DNA of 64,000 nucleotides, taken from Streptomyces sp. R41 (lineage in GTDB: Bacteria > Actinomycetota > Actinomycetes > Streptomycetales > Streptomycetaceae). Position numbers and translations under genes: made by a program. Shown here one piece after another: positions 17,359 through 26,330 of this stretch (the first letter of the stretch is position 1; every line of letters starts with the position of its first letter). The notes under the pieces were generated by a model. It ran no database searches. It was not told the origin of the DNA and saw nothing but the letters and a program-made list of their open reading frames with translations. The stretch covers positions 9,593,001 through 9,657,000 of the forward strand of contig NZ_CP163443.1 of NCBI RefSeq assembly GCF_041053055.1, in the 5' to 3' direction.

Positions 17359-17542
17359 GACGGAGCACCGCTTCGTTGGGTGGCGGAGCCTGTTGGGCGT
17401 CGAGCCGCCGGGATTCGTCAAGGACGCCGAACGGGCCTGTGGCCAGAGGGATATAGCGGTGAGAGGAGTTGGCCGCGATCGCGCGGATATAGCGCTGGAC
17501 GAGCCGATGCGCCACGCGGTGGATCGTGTACTGATGAGGCAT
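17351..17542 (-). CDS. Small basic hypothetical protein (63 aa)
   Basis: This short protein (HQYTIHRVAHRLVQRYIRAI, then NSSHRYIPLATGPFGVL) is rich in His, Arg and Tyr. It lies between the VirB4-like gene and the 376-residue unknown and overlaps the latter by 8 bp. Its small size limits confidence, but the coupling arrangement and plausible amino-acid pattern support a real gene. No family recognised. Confidence 0.5.
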   Translation of the reverse strand: MPHQYTIHRVAHRLVQRYIRAIAANSSHRYIPLATGPFGVLDESRRLDAQQAPPPNEAVLRHG

Positions 17543-17624
17543 GAAGGCGGACTTCCTAGGAACGCTCGGGGCGGGAAGACTCGGGGGGCCGGGATGTGGT
17601 GCCGGCCCCGAGCGGTGGGATTGA

Positions 17625-19139
17625 TCAAGGACGAGTGATCGCGGCCATCCGGGCGTCCGTGTCGAACAACTCGCGCTCCTGCGGATGCAAAAGATGTTGA
17701 GTGATGAACGATCGGCCTGCGACCTTCCACAGGCCGCGTCCCTTGGTGAGTGCGGAGACGGCCTGGGTCTCGACGCCGGTGAGCCCCAACAGGGAAGCAG
17801 CGGAGGCGAGTTGGTCGGCTTCCTGGCGGTAGATGATCCGGGTGGAGCAGTCGGTGAGCAGGCCCTCGGCCAGGGCCCGGCCGCGGGAGCCGGCATCACC
17901 GGCGGCGAGCAGGTCGCTGAGGCGGTGGATGACCATCAAGTTCGCGATGCCGAGGCCGCGGGAGAGCTTCCACTGGCTCTGCATCCGTTCCAGCAGGGCG
18001 ACGTGCCGCATCACGCGCCAGGCCTCGTCGTAGATCACCCAGCGCCGTCCTCCGGCGGGGTCGGCGAGGGCGGACTCCATCCAGGCGGAGGCGCAGGTCA
18101 TGGCCAGGACGAGCGCGGTGTCGTCGCCGGCGCCGCCGAGGCGGGAGAGGTCGATGGACAGCATCGGCGCGCTCGGGTCGAAGGCCACGGTGCTTGGCGC
18201 GTCGAACATGCCGGCCAGGTCGCCGTGCACGAGTCGGCGCAGTGCGTGGGCGAGGTCCTCGGCGGCGTGCCCGAGGCGTCCGGACAGCTCGCCGAGCGCG
18301 GCATCGAGTCGCTCGGGAGAGCCGAGGACGTAGGCGACCTCGCCCAGCAGCGGAGTGGTGCCGCGGGCCTCCGCGTGGGCGACGACCTGGTCGAGCGCCA
18401 CATCAAGGGCGGTGTGCTCCATGGGATGGAGCTCGCGCCCCAGGATCGTCTTCGCGAGCGAGCCGAGCAGCAGAAGGCGCCGCTTGCGGACCTCGCCCGT
18501 CCAGTCCTCCTCGCTGACGCCGTACGGCCGGGCGGGCGCATCCAACGGGTTCAGGCGCCCCGGGAGGCCGGGGCCGAGCGCGATGGTCTGTCCGCCCAGC
18601 TCCTGGGCGACGACGGTCCACTCGCCCTTCGGGTCGCAGGGCACGTAGATCCGGTAGCCGAAGGCCACGGCGCGCACCGCGAGGGACTTGGCCAGGGCGG
18701 ACTTGCCCATGCCGATGATCCCGGCGAGCAGGATGTTGGGGTTGGTGAAGCCGTCGAGACGCCCGTAGAGGGCGAACGGGTCGTAGGTGAAGGCCGCTTC
18801 GGCGTGGACGTCACGGCCGATGTAGATCCCCTGCGCGCCCAGGCCGCCCTCCGCGAGAAAGGGGTATGCCCCGGAGGCCGTAGCCGTCGTCATCCGGTGG
18901 GCGGGGAGCTTGAGACGGCCGCTGCGGGCGGAGGCAGCACCGGGACGGCCGGTCGCCGGGTAGGCGGCCCGGAGGTCGGGGTCGAGACCGGGTGCGGGGC
19001 GGCGGGCTTCGGGGCGTGCGGCGTGGCGGGCCTGGTCGCGGGCGGCGGCGAACTGATGACGGGCGGCGCGTGCGGTTCGGCGGTCGCTCTTGCGGGGGAC
19101 GAACAGCGGGCTGGCGCTGGCGCGGGTACGAGAGGGCAT
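17625..19139 (-). CDS. VirB4-like conjugation ATPase
   Basis: This 504-residue protein begins with a basic, disordered 80-residue leader. A VirB4/TraC-type ATPase core follows, with Walker A GIIGMGKSALAKSL (about residue 140), RIYVPCDPKGEWTVVAQELGG just after it, Walker B RRWVIYDEAWRVM (about residue 365), and LMVIHRLSDLLAAGDAG. It is shorter than classical VirB4 (about 800 residues). In actinobacterial systems the missing N-terminal functions may be supplied by the SCO6880 protein encoded upstream. It would energise assembly or operation of the membrane channel from the cytoplasmic side. AGGAG lies 9 nt before the ATG at 19139. Confidence 0.9.
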   Translation of the reverse strand: MPSRTRASASPLFVPRKSDRRTARAARHQFAAARDQARHAARPEARRPAPGLDPDLRAAYPATGRPGAASARSGRLKLPAHRMTTATASGAYPFLAEGGLGAQGIYIGRDVHAEAAFTYDPFALYGRLDGFTNPNILLAGIIGMGKSALAKSLAVRAVAFGYRIYVPCDPKGEWTVVAQELGGQTIALGPGLPGRLNPLDAPARPYGVSEEDWTGEVRKRRLLLLGSLAKTILGRELHPMEHTALDVALDQVVAHAEARGTTPLLGEVAYVLGSPERLDAALGELSGRLGHAAEDLAHALRRLVHGDLAGMFDAPSTVAFDPSAPMLSIDLSRLGGAGDDTALVLAMTCASAWMESALADPAGGRRWVIYDEAWRVMRHVALLERMQSQWKLSRGLGIANLMVIHRLSDLLAAGDAGSRGRALAEGLLTDCSTRIIYRQEADQLASAASLLGLTGVETQAVSALTKGRGLWKVAGRSFITQHLLHPQERELFDTDARMAAITRP

Positions 19140-19159
19140 GAGGGTGGTGCTCCTGGCGG

Positions 19160-19615
19160 TCAGTGGCGGGTCAGGCCGGTGAAGGGGTCGCGCAGATCGG
19201 CCGGGGTGTGGTCACGGCGGACGCGGGCGGTAGTGGCCAGGTGGCGCTGGCACACGGTGAGTTCGGGCGCTCCCTCGGGCTGCCGGGCCCGGCAGGCCTC
19301 CCGGGTGGGGAGGCGGCCGGAGCCGGGGTGAGGGGCTGCGTGGAAGGCGGCGTGGAGGTGTTCGGCTGCCTGCCACAGCCGGATCCGGCACGCCCGCAGG
19401 TGGTCGCCCTCCGCCCTGGCCACGGGGGTGGTGCGGGCGGTGTGGGCGTCGAGGAGCCCGTACAACGCGACGACGTGGGCGTGCAGGGAGTCGAGTTCGG
19501 CACGGCCGGCGGCGACCGGGGCGACGGGCATGTTGATCGCCTGGTGGAAGTCGAGCGCGGCGGTGGCGAACGGGACGAAGTCCGGAGCCAGTTCGGGCAG
19601 GGGCTCGGTCGGCAT
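19160..19615 (-). CDS. DUF6238-like conserved protein
   Basis: This 151-residue helical protein contains TAALDFHQAINMP and LDSLHAHVVALYGLLDAHTARTTPV, then a segment with CRIRLWQAAEHLHAAFH. Similar small proteins sit between the SCO6880 and VirB4-like genes in many Streptomyces integrative elements; the DUF6238 name is from memory and tentative. No transmembrane helix. AAGGG precedes the ATG at 19615. Its place inside the transfer cluster suggests a role in the transfer apparatus, but none is known. Confidence 0.65.
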   Translation of the reverse strand: MPTEPLPELAPDFVPFATAALDFHQAINMPVAPVAAGRAELDSLHAHVVALYGLLDAHTARTTPVARAEGDHLRACRIRLWQAAEHLHAAFHAAPHPGSGRLPTREACRARQPEGAPELTVCQRHLATTARVRRDHTPADLRDPFTGLTRH

Positions 19616-19658
19616 GAGGGTGCCCTTCGGTAGAGCGCGAGATGGTGGTGCGGGTGCG

Positions 19659-21128
19659 CTACGGGCGGGCGAGGGGCAGGGCGGCGTTGGTAAAGGCCTC
19701 GGCCTGCTGCCAGGTCAGAAGGCGCAGGTCGACGAGGGCGGCGACGGCGGCCGTCTCGATAGCCGCGCAGGCGGCGTTGAGCTGTTCGTCGGTGTCGGCG
19801 CTGACGGTCAGCAGGCCGGTGAGGGCGACGTCAGCGTGTCCGGCGATCAGCTGGCGCTCGCGCTGCTTGATGTCGGCGTACTCGACCGAGTCCTCCTCGG
19901 AGTCGACCTGCCCCTTGCGCTGCCGCTCGGCGGCGTCCGCGATCACGGTGGCCTTGCGGCGCTGGACGTCCTTGAGCGCGGAGTCCAGGCCCTTGGGCTC
20001 ATAGGTCAGCGAGAGGGTGCGGCGCACGCCGGAGGTGAACAGGAGCTGGTGCAGGAAGCCGGGTGAGGTTTCGATGCGGGGCCAGTTCTCTATCCAGAAC
20101 GTGGCGTGGTGGGCCGAGTCGGTCTGGATCCGGTCGGCCTTCTCGACCAGGACGACGGGTCCGGCGGCAGCGGGCTCGGCCTGCGCGCGGCCGGAGGAGG
20201 ACCACTGGTCCAGGGCGGCCGATGCCTTCGGGTCGTACGCGGTACGGATCACGGCGGCGATCTCGGCAGCGTCCAGCCAGCCGCTGGGGGTGAGACCGGA
20301 GTTGCGGGCGGCCTGGTCGAAGGTGGCGGTGAGCTGGGCCAGGACCGTGAAGCCGCCGGTGAGTCCGCCTCCGGCCTGGTTGATCAGGCGGCGGGCCTCT
20401 TTGAGGTCGAGGGCGAGCGCGACGTACGCCTCGTGCGGGGCGGCGGCGGGGCCGGCGGCGGCCAGCAGGTCGTTGTAGATGGGCCCGGCGAGGTGGGTCT
20501 GGGTGTTGCCGTGCTCGCGCCAGTAGCGGTTGAGCGCGTCGCCGGAGTCGGGCACCGTGCGCTCCAGGACCTGGACCCGGGCGATGTGCCCGGTGCGCGC
20601 CAGGGCCGCCAGCGTGCGCCCCCAGCCTGCGACGTTGCTCGTCTGGGTGGCCGGGTCGAGCAGGGCGAAGGCACGCGAGGAGACCTTCACGACAGCGGTG
20701 AGGGTGCCGTGGTGGGGATCGTGCACCGCGCCGAAACGGCCATGCGGGGAGGTGACCACCCGAAGGGACGCCGCGGTGCCCGGGAGGTGGAGTAGGCCCT
20801 CGCGGCGCGGCCGGGTGGACGGCCGTGCCAGCCAGACCAGCTGGCCTCGGAAGCGGCGCAGTGCGTATCGGGCGGTGATGGGCGCCCAGTCGGCGAGGGA
20901 GCGTCCGCGATGGCGGATGAACACCGCCGCCAGGATGACCGCCCACAGCGGTATGAACTTGAGCGCCCCGGTGACGCCGGAGGTGAGCAGCACCGCGAGC
21001 AGCAGCAGCCCGGTGAGGGTGACGACGATCAGCTGAGGAGCCGACAGGCCGAGCAGCACGCCGCGCCGCGAGCGATGCGGGAACTTCACGGTGGCCGGGC
21101 CATCGGGCTGAGAGGTGTCGGAAAGCAT
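19659..21128 (-). CDS. SCO6880-family transfer protein
   Basis: This 489-residue protein has two membrane helices near residues 25-60 (LIVVTLTGLLLLAVLLT and LKFIPLWAVILAAVFI). A long cytoplasmic part follows, with RHRGRSLADWAPITARYALRRF and DALNRYWREHG, features of the SCO6880 family that accompanies VirB4-like genes in actinobacterial T4SS. The family looks like a PrgI-like membrane part joined to a VirB4 N-terminal-like domain. The ATG at 21128 is chosen because the extension to 21287 overlaps the upstream gene's coding end. Inferred role: membrane scaffold of the channel together with the VirB4-like ATPase. Confidence 0.85.
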   Translation of the reverse strand: MLSDTSQPDGPATVKFPHRSRRGVLLGLSAPQLIVVTLTGLLLLAVLLTSGVTGALKFIPLWAVILAAVFIRHRGRSLADWAPITARYALRRFRGQLVWLARPSTRPRREGLLHLPGTAASLRVVTSPHGRFGAVHDPHHGTLTAVVKVSSRAFALLDPATQTSNVAGWGRTLAALARTGHIARVQVLERTVPDSGDALNRYWREHGNTQTHLAGPIYNDLLAAAGPAAAPHEAYVALALDLKEARRLINQAGGGLTGGFTVLAQLTATFDQAARNSGLTPSGWLDAAEIAAVIRTAYDPKASAALDQWSSSGRAQAEPAAAGPVVLVEKADRIQTDSAHHATFWIENWPRIETSPGFLHQLLFTSGVRRTLSLTYEPKGLDSALKDVQRRKATVIADAAERQRKGQVDSEEDSVEYADIKQRERQLIAGHADVALTGLLTVSADTDEQLNAACAAIETAAVAALVDLRLLTWQQAEAFTNAALPLARP

Positions 21129-21231
21129 GGCGAAGCCGTCCTTGGAACGTGGAGAGCAAGAAAGAAGAGGGGAGGAAACGGGGCGGGCGGCGCCGGAGGC
21201 GACCTGCGCCGCCCGCCCCGTCAGGCGAGGG

Positions 21232-22620
21232 CTACGAACCCGATCCGCCCGGCGGCTGGGGGTAGACCCACCGCTGCGGCGTGGCACCGCCCTGCGGAGA
21301 AGGCCCGTTCACCGGAGACGGCCCGGTGCGTCGGGGTGCCGGCGGATCCAGGTGCGTGACCTGCGGCTGTGCCACCGCCGCGCCCTGGGGCGTCGGTCCG
21401 GAGGAGACCGGTGCCGTGTCGGCCGCCGCCCCCTCGCTGGGACGCTGGATCAGCGGCTGACCCTGGTCACCATCGGTGGGAGGCCGCCGGATCAGCGCGC
21501 GGCCCTTGTCGCCGGTGGCGTTCGGGTCCTCGCCGAAGCGGAAGTGGGTCTGCTTCGGCTTGTCGTCCCCGGCCGATCCGCCGGTCGGGTCGATGCCGGA
21601 GGCGACGCCGCCCCAGCCCTGGCCCGGGACCTTCGAGGGACCCTGCGGAGCACGCATGCCGGTGCCGGCCTGCATCGCGAGTTGGCCCGCGGTCTTCGTC
21701 GCGCCGGCGGCCACCGCGAGTCCGGCGACGCCCGCACGGTGCATGTCGTCCTGGCCGCCGCCGTCGGCCGCCCAGTGCACGAACTTGTACGTGGCGTAGG
21801 GGCACAGCATCACCAGGACCATGACGACGATGCCCGCCATGGCGTCGGACAGGGCGGCGAGCCCGTCGGAGGCGTCGCTCTTGCCCATGGCCGAGACGCC
21901 CAGCAGGAACACGATCGTCATCAGCAGCTTGCTGACGATCAGGGTCGCGGTCGCCTCGATCCAGCCGCGCCGCCAGCGCTTGGCGACTTCCCAGCCGCCG
22001 CCCGCGCCGGCGAACACCGCCAGCGTCACCAGGACCAGGATGCCGACCTTGCGGGCGACCATCACCGCCCAGTACAAGAACGCGCCGATGGCACACCCCA
22101 GGCCGACCATGGCGGGAATCGTCCAGCCCAACGCGTACATCGGTCCAAGGTTGTTGACCTCGATGACGCGGCGGATCGCGTCGTCGACCGAACTGTTCGC
22201 CGCCTTGAACAACCCGGCGGACAATGCGTCGACCACGGTCAGCGCGACGGTGGTGCAGGCGATGGCGGCGAACGCGAACAGGACACCCACCGCCGTCCCA
22301 GTCACCGCTTGCGCGAGAGCGCGTTCGTCACGGCGCCAGGCGGCACGCATCAGCTGCAGACAGAACGTGCCGACGGTCAGGATCAGACCGATGGGCAGCA
22401 GCAGCTCGTAATTGTCGCGGAACCACGCGGCGTTGAGATCGACGGCCGTGGTCTTGTCGACGGCCGTCGAGGCGAGGTCTGCGGCGGACTGGGCCAGCTC
22501 GCCCATCGACTTGGCGATCCAGGCACCGATGCCATCGGTGATCGCCTCGCCAGTCGAACCGACGACGCCGCCGACGGTGTTGCAGACCGTCTGCATCAGG
22601 GGAAGGTCACATGCCCCCAT
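21232..22620 (-). CDS. VirB6/TrbL-like multi-spanning transfer protein
   Basis: In this 462-residue protein, residues 75-300 contain at least six hydrophobic helices, including LLLPIGLILTVGTFCLQLM, VLFAFAAIACTTVALTVV, AMVGLGCAIGAFLYWAVMV, ILVLVTLAVFAGAG, TIVFLLGVSAMG and IVVMVLVMLCPYATYKFV. The last 150 residues are Gly/Pro/Gln-rich and likely cytoplasmic. This topology matches VirB6/TrbL proteins that form the inner-membrane path for DNA. It lies directly downstream of the VirB8-like gene, and the ATG at 22620 is preceded by GGAGGTG-like sequence. Confidence is high for a membrane transfer protein, lower for exact family. Confidence 0.82.
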   Translation of the reverse strand: MGACDLPLMQTVCNTVGGVVGSTGEAITDGIGAWIAKSMGELAQSAADLASTAVDKTTAVDLNAAWFRDNYELLLPIGLILTVGTFCLQLMRAAWRRDERALAQAVTGTAVGVLFAFAAIACTTVALTVVDALSAGLFKAANSSVDDAIRRVIEVNNLGPMYALGWTIPAMVGLGCAIGAFLYWAVMVARKVGILVLVTLAVFAGAGGGWEVAKRWRRGWIEATATLIVSKLLMTIVFLLGVSAMGKSDASDGLAALSDAMAGIVVMVLVMLCPYATYKFVHWAADGGGQDDMHRAGVAGLAVAAGATKTAGQLAMQAGTGMRAPQGPSKVPGQGWGGVASGIDPTGGSAGDDKPKQTHFRFGEDPNATGDKGRALIRRPPTDGDQGQPLIQRPSEGAAADTAPVSSGPTPQGAAVAQPQVTHLDPPAPRRTGPSPVNGPSPQGGATPQRWVYPQPPGGSGS

Positions 22621-22651
22621 GAGGGCACCTCCTTTCGGGGATTGGGGGCGA

Positions 22652-23338
22652 TCAGGGCGCGACGCTCGGCAGCACGCCGACCAGGGCACAGGCCTTGTCG
22701 GGGCGGCACTGGACGGCGAGCGTCGTGGAGCGGGACTCGGCTCCGGCCCCGGAGCCCTTCCAGGCGATGGACTGCTTGCCGGTGACCGTGACGGCGTAGA
22801 CGTACGCCTCGGTGATCGCGCCGGGGTCCTGGGCCAGGGCGGTCTTGAACGCCTGCGGGAAGTGGCCCTCACCGACCTTGGCGGTGGCGTGCTGGCGGTT
22901 GTCGTGCATCCGCGACCACAGCACCGGGCTGGGCACCTGATCGGAGACGGACTCCCAGTCGGCGTACTTCTTCTCGCTGGTCATCCACCGCTTGAGCCCG
23001 GCGACGTGCTCGGCCCGGGAGAAGGAGCGGGTGTCGTATGTCCACAGGACCTTGGTGGCCGCCTTCGCGAACTCGATCGGATCGCTCGTCCGGGGCGGCG
23101 ACGCAACGGCCTCACGCTGACCGTCGGTCGCCTCCGGCGAAGCCGCCCGCGGCGTGGACTTCGGAGTCGGGGAGGGCTTCGCCGAAGTGGGGCTCTCCGT
23201 GCGCGTCAGATACGCGAGGAGACCGGCGACGGCCAGCAGCACGGCGAGGACGAGGCCGCCCATCAGGGCACGCCGCAGGACCGAGGAGGGCGCCCCGTAC
23301 GTGCGCTCCTGAGTGGTGAGAGAACGTTTCTTCGGCAT
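22652..23338 (-). CDS. Membrane-anchored VirB8/TcpC-like transfer protein
   Basis: This 228-residue protein has one transmembrane helix at residues 26-46 (MGGLVLAVLLAVAGLLAYL), a Ser/Thr/Pro linker (residues 48-85) and an extracellular alpha/beta domain (DPIEFAKAATKVLWTYDTRSF to the C-terminus). The layout matches the VirB8/TcpC class, whose outer domain nucleates the channel. The assignment rests on topology and operon position, as sequence identity to the family cannot be judged here. ATG 23338 overlaps the stop of the upstream DUF6112 gene (TAATG). Confidence 0.7.
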   Translation of the reverse strand: MPKKRSLTTQERTYGAPSSVLRRALMGGLVLAVLLAVAGLLAYLTRTESPTSAKPSPTPKSTPRAASPEATDGQREAVASPPRTSDPIEFAKAATKVLWTYDTRSFSRAEHVAGLKRWMTSEKKYADWESVSDQVPSPVLWSRMHDNRQHATAKVGEGHFPQAFKTALAQDPGAITEAYVYAVTVTGKQSIAWKGSGAGAESRSTTLAVQCRPDKACALVGVLPSVAP

Positions 23339-23646
23339 TAGTGGACCTGCGTCCCCATCGCCGAGAAGAACGCGACGATGCCGTTGGCCGCGCCGAGCAG
23401 CAGCGCGCACCCGGCGGCGATGACCGTGCCCTTCTTCCCGTTCGCCTCGGCCTGGTGGCCGCCGCTGTGGTGACCCCAGGCCCAGACGATGGCCGAGATC
23501 GCCAGGGCGCCGACCACCGCGACGATCCCGAAGAGGTTGATCGAGGAGACGACGTTCTTCAGCACGTTGAGGCCGGGGAGACCGCCCTCCTTCGGCGTGA
23601 TGCCGGGGTTGTACGCCAGGAACTGGGCGTGCTGCATGAGCTTCAC
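23338..23646 (-). CDS. DUF6112 pilin-like small membrane protein
   Basis: This 102-residue protein has the DUF6112 leader FLAYNPGITPKEGGLPGLNVL and two hydrophobic helices (FGIVAVVGALAISAIVWAWG and GTVIAAGCALLLGAANGIVAFF) separated by a short basic loop with GHHSGGHQ. This resembles VirB2-type pilin precursors. The GTG at 23646 is selected because GGAG is 6 nt upstream; an ATG three codons later (23637) is an alternative. The stop overlaps the next start by one base. It probably forms the conjugation channel subunit in the membrane. Confidence 0.8.
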   Translation of the reverse strand: MKLMQHAQFLAYNPGITPKEGGLPGLNVLKNVVSSINLFGIVAVVGALAISAIVWAWGHHSGGHQAEANGKKGTVIAAGCALLLGAANGIVAFFSAMGTQVH

Positions 23647-23722
23647 TTGGAACTCCAGTGCGAATTTGGGCACGCGAGGGCCCGAGAGGGGATGGAGCGA
23701 GGGGAGGGGGAGAAGAAGCCGG

Positions 23723-24865
23723 TCAGACGACTCGGCGGGCGGCGACGATGTCTGCGCGCCAGTCGGCGAGGGTCGAGATCTTGACCACGTCACCGGTTTT
23801 GGGGGCCTGCAGAATCAGCCCCTGGCCAATGAACATCCCGACGTGTTCCGGCACCTTGGCGGTGCCGCGGGTGAACAGGAGGTCACCCGGCTTGAGAGCA
23901 TCGACGCTGACCTCCTTGCCCTCCCTGACCTGCGTGTATGTCGTCCGGGAGAGCGAGACACCGCCGGCCTTGTACGACGCCTGCATCAGCGACGAGCAGT
24001 CGCACCGGCCCATCGGGTCCTGGCCGTGCGGAGCGGAACACGAGCCGCCCCACTGATACGGCGTACCGAGCTGGCCAAGGCCCCAACGGATCGCTGTACG
24101 CACCGACTTGGGCGCAGTCGCCGGGATCTTGTAGCCCTCGGGAACGGACCCGGCGGGAATCGCGCCGAACGAGGAGCCGTCCTCGCCGGTGCCGCATTCG
24201 GTAGTCGCCGAGGAGCCCGTCTGCTCGACCTCGTTGCCCGAGTCGCTGTCCTTGCCGGAACTCCCGCTTTGACCAAGGGCCTTGGCGATGGCCTTCTGGA
24301 GAGCGGTGGCCAGCGGCTCCCACTTCGCGTACGCCTCGGGATAGCCGCTCTTCTGAACTTCCTGCGCGGCCTGGGCGATGGTCATCGACTGCCAGCCCGA
24401 GACCTTGAGCAGGCCCTCGTAGAACTTCGTCGAGGCGTGCACCGGATCACGAACCTCCGCGGCCGTACCCCAGCCCTGGCTGGGACGCTGCTGGAAGAGG
24501 CCGAGCGAATCCCGATCGCCGTAATCCAGATTCCGCAGTCGTGACTCCTGCAGTGCCGTGGCCAGGGCAACGATCTGCCCCCTCGCCGGCACCTTCATCG
24601 CGACGCCGGTGGCCTGGATCGTCTCGGCGTTCGGTATCTGCTTCTCGGGTTCGTCCAGCCCCGAAACGGACACGGACTTCTTCCCGTTCCCCTTGAGGAT
24701 CGACTCCACCTGCTTCGCGACCGCCGCGCTGTCCACCGTTTGTGCACCGTCCGCGGCACAGGAGGCCTGGGCGCTGCTGGAACCAGCCACAGCGACGGCG
24801 ACCGGTGCGATCAACAACGTCGGGCCGAGCGCCACGGCCCCTGCTATGGCAACGACCTTCTTCAC
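23723..24865 (-). CDS. Bifunctional cell-wall hydrolase: lysozyme-like domain plus NlpC/P60 peptidase
   Basis: This 380-residue exported protein has a hydrophobic signal segment (residues 2-30, ending near SSSAQA). A lytic-transglycosylase-like domain (residues 85-200) carries LATALQESRLRNLDYGDRD and SLGLFQQRPSQGWG. The C-terminal NlpC/P60 domain has catalytic C290 (in CDCSSL) and H341 (in VPEHVGMF). Such enzymes open peptidoglycan locally so that the T4SS can cross the wall (VirB1 role). The start is GTG at 24865; the longer frame to 25126 would place 87 residues before the signal peptide and is rejected. It is the first gene of the transfer cluster, so the promoter should lie in the 635 bp upstream. 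Confidence 0.9.
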   Translation of the reverse strand: MKKVVAIAGAVALGPTLLIAPVAVAVAGSSSAQASCAADGAQTVDSAAVAKQVESILKGNGKKSVSVSGLDEPEKQIPNAETIQATGVAMKVPARGQIVALATALQESRLRNLDYGDRDSLGLFQQRPSQGWGTAAEVRDPVHASTKFYEGLLKVSGWQSMTIAQAAQEVQKSGYPEAYAKWEPLATALQKAIAKALGQSGSSGKDSDSGNEVEQTGSSATTECGTGEDGSSFGAIPAGSVPEGYKIPATAPKSVRTAIRWGLGQLGTPYQWGGSCSAPHGQDPMGRCDCSSLMQASYKAGGVSLSRTTYTQVREGKEVSVDALKPGDLLFTRGTAKVPEHVGMFIGQGLILQAPKTGDVVKISTLADWRADIVAARRVV

Positions 24866-25500
24866 GGGCGCTGCCCGAACGCCAAGTGGCGAGACAGGGA
24901 ATCTGGCCCTGGGGAGGGGCGCGCCTGGGCATGCTGCATCGACAGCTCCTTGCTCGTAGGCAGCGCGGCGCAGCGTTCTCGTCGAAAAGGCCACCGGCAC
25001 CGCGCCGGATATGAATTCGCGTCCCTGGGGGAGGCGGGGAAACCAGGGCCGGGAGCTGCTAACTCCCGGCCGCTGGACCCTTGCTGGAAAGCGGCAGCCA
25101 GCCGCGCTCGTAATCTCACTCGCCACATGGGGGAGTCCCCTTCGTCGATTAGGAAATCAGTCGGTGGGGTGCTAGGCATGCTGCTGTCTGGACGGAACAG
25201 CACGTATCGGCACAGCTCAGCAGGGATGGAACCAGGTCTCTTCCTGCGAACACGGCGAGACTGTAGGGACGAAATCCGGCCGTGCCAAACGGCCCGTGCT
25301 TCGGGCGGTTTGGGGTTGCTGAGTAGAGATCCGACTCATTGGGTGCGGCCGGAATTTGGAGTTAACCTCCAGCGCATTGCTCCCAGCTGCAGCTGCAGCT
25401 GCTTCTGCCGTTCCGCGGAGCGACCCATATCGACGTGCGCAGCCCTCCGTGAGCGGAGAAATGTGCGCACGACCGCCTCCCTGAAAGAGAGAAGTGCGCA
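24866..25500. other. Intergenic region between divergent genes, 635 bp
   Basis: No gene is supported. The region must hold the promoter of the minus-strand transfer cluster and that of the plus-strand methyltransferase, but no clear -35/-10 pair could be picked. Three tandem AGCTGC units lie at 25385-25402. A transfer origin could be here, but without a relaxase gene or a recognisable nick region that is unproven. Confidence 0.5.
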
Positions 25501-26250
25501 ATGCCGTACACCCTGTACCGAGGCGACGCGCTGACCGCCCTCGCTGGCATCCCAGATAACAGCGTCGATGCCGTGATCACCGACCCGCCCTACAACAGCG
25601 GCGGCCGAACGAGCAGCGAGCGCACCGGCCGCTCCGCGCGCGCGAAGTACACCTCTGCCGACGCCGAGCACGACCTCGCCAACTTCCCCGGAGAGAACCG
25701 AGACCAGCGCTCGTACGGGTTCTGGCTCACCCTCCTGCTCACCGAGTCGTATCGCGCGACCGTCGAGTCCGGCACCGCGCTCGTCTTCACCGACTGGCGG
25801 CAGTTGCCGACGACGACGGACGCGCTCCAGGCCGCCGGGTGGACATGGCGGGGGATCGCGTCGTGGCACAAGCCGGTCTCCCGGCCGCAGAAGGGCCGGC
25901 TCAAGCAGTCGTGCGAGTACATCGTGTGGGGAACCAAGGGATCTGTGGACGCCAACCGCAACCCCGTCTACCTGCCCGGTCTCTACACGGCGAGCCAGCC
26001 CCGGAAGGGCCGCGTGCACATTACGCAGAAGCCGGTGGAGGTGATGCAGGAGCTGGTGAAGATCTGCCCGCCGGGCGGAACGGTCCTGGACCCCTTCGCT
26101 GGCTCTGGGACGACCGGCGTCGCAGCCCTGCGAGAAGGTCGCCAGTTCATAGGGGTCGAACTCTCCAAGCACTACGCCGACATCGCAGAGGAGCGTCTCC
26201 ACAATGCTCTGACGCAGGACGACTTCGAGCTCGCCGGACCTGAGGAGTGA
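25501..26250 (+). CDS. DNA N6-adenine/N4-cytosine methyltransferase (DPPY class)
   Basis: This 249-residue protein has motif IV DPPY at residues 28-31 (AVITDPPYNSGG) near the N-terminus and the SAM-binding motif I (VLDPFAGSGTTGVAAL, about residue 197) near the C-terminus, the beta-class order. In between are VFTDWRQLP and ITQKPVEVMQELV, typical of phage and mobile-element methyltransferases. It transfers a methyl group from SAM to adenine N6 or cytosine N4. No endonuclease gene is co-oriented; a PD-(D/E)XK-like gene lies convergently 360 bp away. It may therefore be an orphan enzyme that protects element DNA. A strong hairpin follows the stop. Confidence 0.9.
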   Translation: MPYTLYRGDALTALAGIPDNSVDAVITDPPYNSGGRTSSERTGRSARAKYTSADAEHDLANFPGENRDQRSYGFWLTLLLTESYRATVESGTALVFTDWRQLPTTTDALQAAGWTWRGIASWHKPVSRPQKGRLKQSCEYIVWGTKGSVDANRNPVYLPGLYTASQPRKGRVHITQKPVEVMQELVKICPPGGTVLDPFAGSGTTGVAALREGRQFIGVELSKHYADIAEERLHNALTQDDFELAGPEE

Positions 26251-26287
26251 GAGCGAGAAGCTCCGTCACTGGGGCCAGGACGCAAGA

Positions 26288-26330
26288 AAGGGCGGTTGCG
26301 TCACCAGGTTCGTGTGACGCAACCGCCCTT
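26288..26330 (+). terminator. Intrinsic terminator hairpin of the methyltransferase gene
   Basis: A perfect 17-bp inverted repeat (26288-26304 with 26314-26330) has a 9-nt loop and begins 37 bases after the methyltransferase stop. The stem starts AAGGGCGG and ends CCGCCCTT. There is no long U-tract, as is usual in Streptomyces. It could stop transcription from either side. Confidence 0.85.

Larger units (their letters stand above)
3961..24865 (-). mobile_element. Conjugative-element module (T4SS genes and accessory genes), one strand
   Basis: About twenty genes run on the minus strand with small gaps or overlaps, from the NlpC/P60 gene (24865) to DUF317 genes. Recognisable transfer parts are VirB4-like and TraG/VirD4-like ATPases, an SCO6880 protein, a multi-spanning VirB6/TrbL-like protein, a VirB8-like anchored protein, a DUF6112 pilin-like protein and a wall hydrolase. 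This is the single-stranded-DNA type of actinobacterial conjugation machinery, not the FtsK/TraB double-strand type. No relaxase, integrase or replication initiator was recognised, so the unit is either incomplete or continues outside the window. The distal end breaks inside a second DUF317 gene near 4200. Confidence 0.75.

Noticed and set aside
21115..22785. Long plus-strand frame opposite the VirB6-like gene
   Set aside because: It is a GC-bias shadow: its translation is rich in Arg, Gly and Asp without hydrophobic patterning, while the minus strand has clear membrane helices.
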